Shown piece by piece: positions 42,391 to 54,300 of a stretch of DNA of 64,000 nucleotides. Location of the stretch: the NCBI GenBank assembly GCA_932294295.1, contig OW028586.1:6034701-6098700 (forward strand), written 5' to 3'. A program made the position numbers and the translations under genes. The notes under the pieces are model-generated. The model was given only the letters and a program-made list of their open reading frames with translations, had not been told where the DNA came from and made no database searches. This stretch comes from Alitta virens (taxonomy: Eukaryota > Annelida > Polychaeta > Phyllodocida > Nereididae). The first letter of the stretch is position 1; the number at the start of each line of letters is the position of its first letter.

Positions 42391-45300
42391 GTGAGTAACA
42401 ATATCAAAATCTGACCCTGACTGCCAAAATTTTGCTGCTAACTTCACTAAGTCATAAATTCATGACTAACTGTTGCTTGTTACACATTATACTGCTTCTG
42501 AAACAGAAGCTGACTGAATGCTTAACATTTCCATGAAAGACACACAAACTAGTTTTAAAAATGATAACCCAATAAGTTTGAAAATTTACCTGATCTGATT
42601 TCCTACAAACTTCTGTTCATCAATATGTGGAAATGTGAAATTATGACCAGGGTAGGGTAATCTGTCATTGTCTATATGCACACTACAGTCCTTTTCAACA
42701 CATTCAGTGTTAGTGGCTGATCCAAAAAATATATTTATTTCAGTCTTTTTTGTGGCTGAATTGAATTTTCAAATCTGACGACTTTTGCTGCTTATCAGCA
42801 AATATCATAATAAATGTTGGACTTGACTTGAACAAAATATCACTTTTAGATGGTGCTGCTGCTTCTGGGTCTAAGCTTGGTTGCCAGGCATGTTGAACTG
42901 ACAGATGCATTTTTTTGCCATTGTAGAACCATAGGCGAGTTCCCAGCTGTCACGATCTGCAACGAAAATAAACTGAAGAAAAGCAAATTGATTGGTACTC
43001 CGTATGAAACCATCCTTGGTCTGCAGGCCAAGTACAGTCAAGAGGTTTATGGATCTTCTCCGTCAAGTGACCAAGAGTAAGTTTTGCTGAATGTTATATT
43101 TCAATAGGATTCTGATTAGAGAGCATTCCAAATCAAACATTGGCATCATGTCGACGATGTTGATATGATGTTGTACCAACAGAAGCCAATATTGATGCTG
43201 GATTCTGGATGGGATGCACTAAGAAAACTTGTGGTCAAAAAAAGGTTATTGCAACACCTCTGCACCGTTCTTTTGATGAATCGCCATGTCTGATTGGCTG
43301 AACGGCCATGAAATTAATTATTTTTTATCCCGTGCTACGACCACTTTTATAGTTGTGCAGAAGTCATACAAAAAAGAAAATTTTTGGTCATAGTGTAGAA
43401 GTTGTCATGCCATGGATGCGATTTCACGTAAAGTTTTCTTAGTGGGGTGGCAAGTATTTTATTTTCATGTAATTCATATATATAATAAAAAGAAAAATTA
43501 ATAGAATCCTTATGTACATCAAACATTAGTTAAAAAATATGAAACACGTTTAAACTTTTGATGGTCTAGTTTGATTTAGGGCTCTGCTGTAAAATGTTCA
43601 TCTCTCAATTGTAGATTATTTTATTTCCAGTCTAAGTAGCGCACCCAATGCTAGCAGCCCTGGATCTGTTTTGACCAATGCTAGTGGCCCAGGATCTGTT
43701 TTGACCAATGCTAGTGACCCAGGATCTGTTTTGACCAATGCTAGTGACCCAGGATCTGTTTTGACCAATGGTAGTGACCCAGGATCTGCTTTACTCAACA
43801 TCACCTCTGCTCTGACCAATGCTAGTTTGCCAGGATCTGCTTTACTCAACATCACCTCTGCTCTGACCAATGCTAGTTTGCCAGGCTCTGGTATAGCAAC
43901 AGTTGGGGTTCTTCCTGACATAACTACTCCGTCCAATCTACCTAACAGTGGTGGACCTAGCGGAGTTGGGATTGGACCGGGGCGAAGGAAACGTCAGGCT
44001 CCAGCACCTCCACCCTCATCAGATGGGTTCAAAGTTCCCCCTGGGGATTCTCCAGTGTACAATACACTGTCTATGGGTTTACAGAGTAAGTTTATCTGTT
44101 TGTCATTTTGATTCTAACATGCTTTGCAGTGCTAGTACATACAGCTATGACAATAAGCTTTTGGGAACAAATTTAAATTATTAGTCTTTGAAAGGAAATA
44201 GTTTTATTTGAGAATGTGGTTGACTTGACTGGTTTCTGTGGCAAGTACACTGTGCTGCTGTAGCATGGGTTCAAATCTCAATTCATTCAGTTAGTGAGGA
44301 AAATGTCATGTAAATACATTGTGCCTAAGTATGTATAAATGAATAAATATAACTAGACTTGCAATTGTCCCTGACAATTACGATGAACTTTCCTTTCCTT
44401 TTATCTTTCTTGTCCAGTACCATTAATTTCTGCACTGGAGAAGTCTCCAAGGTCTCTTGAAAAAAAATTTTATGCCATTATCTCTGGCCAGTTTCTTGGA
44501 ACCGTGAAGAAAAGTTTTTTTGTATTCCCTGAAATGCGCAGAAGTGTCATGAAATAAGGTCATGAAATTTGTGCCATTCAGAGTGCGATTGGGCCGTACC
44601 ATGGGGGTGCCCACTATGGTGCCTTATTGTCTTAAACTATTCATAAGATGAACACACACCAGCACTAAGCTTTCAAAATATATATATAGGATTTCTGTAC
44701 TCTGCATTGGGCCTGAGTTCAAAATGCATGAAAACTACATATGTAGGAAACACTGTAACCTTGACCCTTTGATCTAAATTTCTGAAATTTTTCTTTTTTT
44801 TTCAGTCATATGTATATACACACTTGTACATTTTTTGGGACTGATCCAATAAAGAATTGTGGGTTTTGGCTTTTTAAAGATTTTTTATTCAATTTCCAAT
44901 AGAGCAATTAATAAAGTACCTGAAAACCTCAAAAATAATTGCCCTAACCTCTCAAGCTATACAGGAATAGAAAGATAATGAAAAAAGGTTTAAGAACATA
45001 TTTTTTTGGTTTCTGTATCTTGTATATGACTCAGGTTCAAAATGCCTGAAAATTGCATATATAGGACACTCTGTGACCTTGACCCTGTGACCTAGAATTC
45101 TGAAATAATTCACATTTGTGAAGCACATGTATATATACTCCTGTGAATTTTTTTGGTTCAATCTATCAACATTTTGGTCTGAGTAAGCAATTTAGGCTTT
45201 ATGAGTGATAAAAAAATTCTAGGGCATAAGCTTTTTGATGAAGGTAATTGCCCTTTTACAGTCATGTAGTACTACCCTGAGGACATATATGTGCAAAATA

Positions 45301-48300
45301 TGAATGAAATTGAAGACTTTCTTCCTGCTTTTTTGGGGCGAGAAACATAAATTTGCTAACATTCATTGTAAAAATTGCTGACTCAGCGGTTTCAGGGAGG
45401 TAGGTAGGTAGGTCTCCCATTGGATAACATGGGAAAGAGAATTTTGGCTCCAGGTTCGAAACTGGTTAAGGTTGGTGAATAGACATTGTATCCTATGTAA
45501 AGGCCTAATTTTTCTCTACCTAATGACGCCAGTTGCATGTAATTTGAATGAAAAGAACTGGAGTTAAAAATTATTGAAATCTGGACTGAAAAAAAATTAT
45601 ATTGCCTAAGCCTTTTGATCAAAGCCCTTGCCCTTTTACATTTACATAGTACTCCTTAGAGGACATATCTGTAAAAAAAAATGGTGAGAATCCAAGCAGT
45701 TCTTCTACTGTTTTTTAGACTTTTTCATTTTGAGAAAATCAAAAAGTGACAAAAAATTTTCAATGTCTGACGCTTTTCCAAACGGAACGACTTAGAACAT
45801 ATTGCTATATATATCTGAAAAGAGAACATTTCAAGGATTCTAAATATGTCTATGAGATTCCTGTATCTCAATATGGAGCCGAGATATAAGCAGTCAAAAA
45901 TCGCAACTTTGGACCCCTGTACCACCTAGACCACTTTACCAAATGGGCTCATTTTTTGCATGATAGTTGTACTAGGGTAGGACTATACAAGTATGAAATG
46001 GCAAGTCAATATGATTATTCCTTCTATGGTTTTCAAAAAAAATTTCATGAAAATTTCGAACTACTTTTTTTAAAGAATTCATAGTTCAGTCAGCAGGCTC
46101 AGCATTTGGCTCAAACTCCTTTCTGCACTGCGTATTTGTCTAAGGTATCTTGAGAAAAATTCCCATGGAATTATCTCTGCCCAGTTTCCTGAAACCGTGC
46201 TCTTAAATTTGTTTTTTCTTTTGTGAATTACGCAGAAGTGTCATGAAATTTGGTCATGAAATTTGTGCTGTTCAAAGCGCGCTCTGGCTGTCTGTGCACT
46301 CTTGAAGTGCCAAAGCCCTCTCTTTATTAGTTTCTGAGTAATAAGCCTTTACTTCTTCAGAAGAATAATAATAAAAAAAGAAAAATAAGACTTACAATAA
46401 CAATATGAACTTTCCTACGGAAAGTTCATAATAATGGATTTATCTGTGACCAGTCCATTACATAAGATGTTAATTAAGGCAGTACACGTGCAATGTATAT
46501 CCTCCAAACCTTATTATGGAACTTCAGATCTTTAGCGTCTTTGTATTTTCATTAGTACTGCACATTGTGCTAATTTTACATAAACATTTTGGCTTCGCCT
46601 TCAGGTGACCATGATTATGAAACAATCTTTGAAAACTCCAAAACGACCGATTTTAGCGATGTTGTTGGTATGCTGCGTCCGAGCATAGACGACTTGAACA
46701 AGTATGGCCACCAGTTTGATGACTTTGTGCTCCAATGCACATTTGATGGACAAAACTGTTCCAGGTAGGTTAGGAATTCTAAGTTTTCCTATTTTTTCTT
46801 GGTGAATAAATATTATTCTGACATTTCATCAGAGTCGATTATCCACCAAAAAGTTTGACAAATCAAGCTTGTGATGGGTTTTATTATATATATTTGTTGA
46901 TTGATTGATGAATTGTTTGATTAATTGATTGATTGACTGATACTTCAGAGTAGTTATTCAGATATTAAAGTATTTTCTAAATTGCCCCTAGGTATAACCA
47001 TGGAGTCACAATAAAATCATGAAAAACAATGCATTGAAATAAGCGTATGATAAACCTAAACAAAGGGAGAAAAAGATATAAAGTAAACTAAAATTGTGAC
47101 GAATGGAAAGATGTATTTCCAAAACATGGAAAGATGTATTTCCAAAACACGTTGACATTGTGTTTTGTAAAGTTGTGTAAAGAATCATTTGAATCAAATT
47201 ACTATATTTACAGTTCTGACTTTAAAAGGGTGTACAATGATGTGTATGGAAACTGCTACACTTTCAATTACCAAATTAATGACACAGTCGAAGCACGAAC
47301 CACCACGAAGTTTGGTTCGCAATATGGTAAGATTCTGCATTTAGGTAATCCTGATTCAACACAATAAATTTGTCGTGACTGCTTGCCACTGAAACTAGCT
47401 ATCATCAATGGTTGTGTACATGGCCAAATGTGCCACATGCGTTTACCATGAGAAGGATAAACGCATGGAAAACGCAATGGTTTTTAGCTAATTATAATGA
47501 GGCTAAAAACCATGCATTTTCCATGCGTTTATTCAAATGCATGTAGAACGTACGTGGCACATTAGGCCATGTACAAACACTGAAAATGGTTTTGGCCTAA
47601 TTCACTTTGATCAGTTTGGGAAAATGGTAAAAAGTAGATATAGCTATAATATTATGGCGAAAGTCCATGAGATGAATGGTTTCTATCAGTTTCTATCAGT
47701 TTTTTTTCAATGATTTCAAACCTTCTTATTTCATGTTAATCCAGGTCTAAAGCTCTCATTAAACATTGAGAGAGATGAATACCTCGGACTCTTTGCACAT
47801 CAATATGGGGCTCGCATAACAGTTCATTCCAACAACATCACCGCTTTTCCTCAAGATCATTCGGTCTCCGTTCCGGTTGGATATTATGCTTCTATTGCTG
47901 TCGATACTGTAAGTGATACATTCCGTTGATGGTGTTACACATGCAGTACTTAAGCTATAGTACATGGCCAAATGTGCCACGTGCGTTTTCTATGAGAAGG
48001 ATATGGAAAACGCATGGTTTTCAGCTTATTATAATAAGGAAAAAACCATGCGTTTTTTCATGCATTTTCCAAACGCATTGAAAACGCACGTGGCACAATT
48101 GGTCATGTATATGTCATTATTATTTCTTAGGAAGGCATATGGTTAAATTATTGCAAATCATACTACAGGCGACCCTACACCTATTTACCATACATGTGCA
48201 TATATAGTTATCATGATTTAAATACTACATTTCTTATGCTTTTAAATAGGTTTAGGTCCATACAAGAGTCTAAATTTAAGAACTTCATCCATGGGCTAGT

Positions 48301-51300
48301 TTTTTTAAAATTCAAAATGGTAAAAAGTAGATATAGCTATAATATTATGGCGAAAGTCCATGAGATGAATGGTTTCTATCCATTGGAATGCTATGAAACA
48401 ATCCTGGTTTCCACAATGGAGCCCTCGAAGGTCCTGGGCCTCTACGTGGCGAGGGTGGAAACACTTGGGGTGAAGTCCTATATCCCCAGTGGCTAAAACA
48501 GGACAGTGTACATTGTACAAGCTGCTCCAGCTATCCAACGCAGACACTTATTGATTTTTTGCATGCTTCTGGTTTCTACTACCAACTATGGATGATCAAT
48601 CTTACCCTAGAGAGCCTCTACATAGCCCACTCAGGTGCTGATGAGGCGCTAAACAATAACACTACTACTACTACTACTTTCCACAATGGAAAAATACATC
48701 ATAAAACAAACTGATGATTCTAATAAAAACTGACAATATCACTGTGAAAGTGTCATTGTTCATCTAATCCATGGTTCATCCTAGTAGCAGGAAAATATCC
48801 TAATGATAATTTTAGTTTACTTAAGGCTTGTATGATTCCTCAGATATGCCTTTGAAAATCTTAGACGTATTTTGGCGAGGGTGGTATGGACTCCTATACT
48901 GTCCTTGGTAATGACGGTACAGACACAACTGACATGACCAGTTAAAACTAGTCATTGAACTACCTTCTTCAATTTGCATTTTATTTTCTCTACAGGAAGT
49001 GACAGACACGAAGGAAAATCCCTATGAAACTAACTGCACGTATGGAAAAGGCACAAACCTGTTCTATCCTGGTCTCTACTCAACTGACAACTGCTTGAAT
49101 TCATGTCTCAGGGATATGATTAAGGCAACGTGTAGCTGTGTCGAAACAGTTCATGTCAAAGAAAACGAAACGCGGTGTTCAATATCTGATACAGACCAAG
49201 GTTAGTTTCATACCCTTGTGCCTAGAAGTGTATCAATCTAGCAAAGCTGTCATGTTTAGGGAATTTGACAAAAATTTTAAAGATATTTTTTACCATCACA
49301 GGCCCGTATGTGCATAGAAATGTACTATTAAAGCTGCATTGTCAGTCGGTTTTTGTACCAACAAAAAACCTAAATGTAAACAAAGTCGATCTAATAAATT
49401 CCGGCAATAATTTCTAATTTATTACTATCTAGACAGTTTTGGTTGTCGAATTCATCAGTAAGAAGCATTTTGATTTAATTATATGCATTGCAACGTAATG
49501 GAGAGCGTCGCCGATTCGCGATTTCACAGTCATTTTATGAAAAATTGAGGTCAGAATAGTTTCAATTTATGCAAGTGAAACACCTACACATTTTTTTACG
49601 TAATAAACTTCAAATTTTGAAAATTGGACGAAAATTGAAGGCACACAATAATAAAATACATTAATAAGAACCGACGACGCTAATGACGTTCGTTTATGCC
49701 TCGTTTTCATTTCATTGGCCATAAAAGCACTTGCAATGTAAACCAATCGGCAATTTTTGATGGCATGAAAAATTTAATGATAGGCTATGTTTATTAATTT
49801 TATAGAGATATAGTGAACCTAGCAAGGCCCTGATGGGATTTTATCTGTTTTTTTAGAAGACAATGAAATGAATGCAACTCATTTTGGTCGCTGTCATATT
49901 GAGTGACAATGCAGCTTTAAGTGACAATAATGTAAACAAACCAAGTGATGACGTCACAATACTTAACAAGGGATATCCATTGTGTTTTCAATGTTTTTGT
50001 CTGGATTTTCTCTCAATACATGAATTATTTATGTAATTAACGACTAATAGAATCATTAGCTTTACACAAATTAAATGTGCCTTGATTCAATAATGTGATG
50101 TTGAACTGTTTGATGAATTTTCATAAAATGTAATTTTGACAGACAATGCAGCAGTTCTTTACAAACATAAATAATTTCCTTAGCATGCTTAATTGGTTCT
50201 ATTTCTCAAATAATTTTTGAACGTTTTGCTTGGGAAAATAATTCAGGGAATTCGGTGCGACCCAAAATGATGGGAACCCTGTCTAAACAACCCATATTTC
50301 ATTAGTATCTCCCCCAAGATATTTATAAAATGTCTACCTTAATGTATATGCAATGTTTATTCATGTTTTCTCTTGTCCATTTCAGTGTTTTGCAGATTAC
50401 AAGTCTATGCCATGTTCAGGGATAATGCTTACCCTTGTCAACATATTTGCAATGAGCCATGCCAGTGAGTGCCACAATATTCCTATTGACTTATAAAAAA
50501 ACATATAGACGTCTATATGTTATAGGGCTGTACACCTTTATCTTTTTAATGATACGATACATATCACGATACGTATCGCTAAGCTGTATCAATAGGAGAA
50601 TTAAAGAAAGCCTACAGTAAATGACAATTAACAATGAAATATCTTGAACAAATCTATATGGAATAATTCCAGTCTGTTGTTTAATGTCATTGCAATTAAA
50701 TCGGGCTGACTTTTTTCTTCAAAAACACTGGAACATCTGGGTAGCAGGTGTTTGTATGCAAAAAACGCCGATCTGCAGACCGTTTTAGTGTATCGTTATT
50801 ATTACATCACGGATATCAATACCCGTATCATTATCCTTGTACCGGTACAAACGGTATATCGAGAACCGGTGTACAGCCCTAATATGTTATTTATGTTAAA
50901 AGAAAAAAAGAAGTAATAAAATTGTCTGTCTACCTGTCATTTTAAACCTATATTTCCCCTTTTTTTCTCCCTGAATAATGCCACATGATTTACACCAAAC
51001 CAAATCAGCAAATCCTCATTAGCGCCAACACAGAAAGACCTGATATCTCAGCAACTGATGCCAATATGACATATTGACAACAATATGGTCATAGCATGCA
51101 ACAACACGATAATTTAAATCATAAATTAAAGACTTCTCTGCAGCTTTTCCATTTTATGTGATTTTAACACCCCATTTGTCAACTTACTCTCATTTGTTTC
51201 ACTTTTTTGTCATAGATTGCACTTTAACAGTAATGGCTATGAAGCTAGTCCATTGATTTTACACTAATGGAAATGCACTGAGTATGTTTATTCAGGGATG

Positions 51301-54300
51301 TTTTGTTTGGTGCTTCTCAAGGTCACGTAAATATTTTGACACGATTCACAACATCTAGCTACGTATTTTTTCAAATGCATAAGATAATTGTATTTATGCT
51401 ATATATTCAATTTCTTTTTTTTTCTTTCACCTTTGAAAGTACTGTCACTATATTAGATTATGTTATATGCATCTATACATTGTGCTTAATTTATCTGGTG
51501 CATACACTTAATGTTTTACGTATCTATATCCTGATACTAGTGATTATTTTAAATATTCAGATTCTGCAAGTGCTGCCATCTAACGACACAGTTATTATTT
51601 GGTTGCATTTTATCTATGATATTCATTTTATTAATTCTTCAGTGCTGCCATCTGATAGTCCTTCTCTTAATTTCCAGGGAAGTTGTTTACAAAACAGCAG
51701 CCTCCTACGCCCAGTGGCCAACGGATGGATTTGATGCTCTCGTGGGCAGAATGCTGGTGAACAAGATGCCAAGGACTGAAATCAAGAAATATATCTCGTA
51801 AGGATAAGACAAGATAAGCGATAAGATAAGATAAGATAAAATAAGATACATTTTTTACCAATTTGTGCATGTTTTCAATATAAAAGACAAAGTTGATGTT
51901 TATATTGAACAATTTAAAAATGCAAGAAAAATATAATTATATGAGTGTCATTCCGTCAATTCAACAAGATTCTTAACAAGAAAAATTCATAAAAAAAAAA
52001 AATATATATATATATATATATCTGGTTTTGTGTGAAGAATGCCAACCTACAATGTAAACTCTTTAATACAGTATGCTTTTAAAATTACAAAAATTACACA
52101 AAAGTAAAGATGGTCACCCACAGACCGACTTTGTTACCATGGTTACATTTTCTAAATTGACTTTATCTTTGAAACAATAAAATTATGTATGGCTACTAAC
52201 TCATTGAGACCGGTGTCCGTGCCTTGCATACTCACAATTGATTTGCACCATGAAACGTCAGCCTTTTCTAAGGTTTTTGAAGTTTTTTGCACTAAGAGAT
52301 CTCGCCAGGTGGCGTAGGTGGCAAAAATGATCATGCCATCTAGCGAGAATTTCGGTTGGAAGAAATGTGGTGTTTTTCAGGTCACAATTCCATGGTTACC
52401 AGTTCAGTTTAGTCTAAAATATTAATTTGTGCAATTTGAATATAGTAACCAAGGACTTTTTCGAAAATGAAACTATGCCCAGTTTTCTCCATTTAACGTA
52501 ATTTACAAATGCAGACATATGTGGTCTATAGATTTTAGATATATACTTCAATAGTTTTTCACGTAATATGCCAAAGCAAAACTATTTCAAAATATATGTA
52601 CATCACAGATCCCAATCTCCCTTCATCGACCCATATTTTGTCGCTTAATTTGAGGCTTTGTTCTCTTAAAATATCTGGTCTGTTATACAACATATATTTT
52701 GATAGTCCTAAAAGGCCTAGGCCCAGATATAACAAATTCTAAGGCAAAGCTACATTTGTATAAGAGAAGTGTGCAAAATTTCTGGATAATATCTTTTGTC
52801 GTTTTGCTAGAAAAATTATAAAAAGTCAAGGTTTATAGGCGTTTTTTGCATTCGTTTTGGTAACATGGTATGAAATCCAGTTTTTCAATTTATATATCTT
52901 AAAAGTTTTTAAGCGTATGACTTCCAAATTGAACATGCTTTAGATTTGGTACAATTACTCTTGTTAGACAAACACTTAAGAGGTACATGTTGAATTTCCA
53001 TAATACTGTGTTCGCTTGAAATTTCTTTTTCATTTTGGACTTTTTTCTGAATGCCATCTTTGAATGGCTATAACAAGAACAATATTTCATGCAGAAGGCT
53101 AGAACTTTAGATATGAATTCTATAATATGGGCACCATTGATACCAAAAATAAAGTTTGTATCAATGTCAAAGAAAATGTACAAAATCTGGAAAAAGCACA
53201 ATTTTCAATAAATTAAATGTCAAGTTCCCCGTGTTTGGCAACAATATCTAAAGCATATCCGATTCGGAGGTCATAAGTTCAATAGTTTCTAGGATATGAT
53301 AATTTAAAATTTGGATTTCATACGACGTTGCCCACATGAGTGCAAGATTAATTGTACCATATCTAAAGCATATCCGATTTGAAGGTCATAAGTTCAATAG
53401 TTTCTAGGATATGATAATTTAAAATTTGGATTTCATACGACGTTGCCCACATGAGTGCAAGATTAATTGTACCATATCTAAAGCATATCCGATTCGAAGG
53501 TCATAAGTTCAATAGTTTCTAGGATATGATAATTTAAAATTTGGATTTCATACGACGTTGCCCACATGAGTGCAAGATTAATTGTACCATATCTAAAGCA
53601 TATCCGATTCGAAGGTCATAAGTTCAATAGTTTCTAGGATATGATAATTTAAAATTTGGATTTCATACGACGTTGCCCACATGAGTGCAAGATTAATTGT
53701 ACCATATCTAAAGCATATCGATTTTTCGGAGGTCATAAGTTCAATAGTTTCTAGGATATGATAATTTAAAATTTGGATTTCATACGACGTTGCCCACATG
53801 AGTGCAAGATTAATTGTACCATATCTAAAGCATATCCGATTCGGAGGTCATAAGTTCAATAGTTTCTAGGATATGATAATTTAAAATTTGGATTTCATAC
53901 GACGTTGCCCACATGAGTGCAAGATTAATTGTACCATATCTAAAGCATATCCGATTCGAAGGTCATAAGTTCAATAGTTTCTAGGATATGATAATTTAAA
54001 ATTTGGATTTCATACGACGTTGCCCACATGAGTGCAAGATTAATTGTACCATATCTAAAGCATATCCGATTTTTCGGAGGTCATAAGTTCAATAGTTTCT
54101 AGGATATGATAATTTAAAATTTGGATTTCATACGACGTTGCCCACATGAGTGCAAGATTAATTGTACCATATCTAAAGCATATCCGATTTTTCGGAGGTC
54201 ATAAGTTCAATAGTTTCTAGGATATGATAATTTAAAATTTGGATTTCATACGACGTTGCCCACATGAGTGCAAGATTAATTGTACCATATCTAAAGCATA

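Noticed and set aside
42850..42926. In-frame ATG upstream of DEG/ENaC exon 2 giving a signal-peptide-like MVLLLLGLSLVARH
   Set aside because: The TTTTTTGCCATTGTAG acceptor at 42926 joins exon 1 in phase and restores TM1 and the HG motif. The extension is best read as intron. An alternative first exon cannot be fully excluded.
43616..43936. Minus-strand frame of 106 codons with repeated DPGSLALVKT
   Set aside because: Antisense shadow of the DEG/ENaC exon 3 tandem repeat.
48640..48665. Hammerhead ribozyme core (CTGATGAG)
   Set aside because: The GAAA half of the catalytic core and a stem II/III arrangement are missing (TAAAC follows instead).
53593..53799. Minus-strand frame with repeated MWATSYEIQILNYHILETIEL
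   Set aside because: Produced by the 115-bp satellite period. No splice sites or homologous domain.
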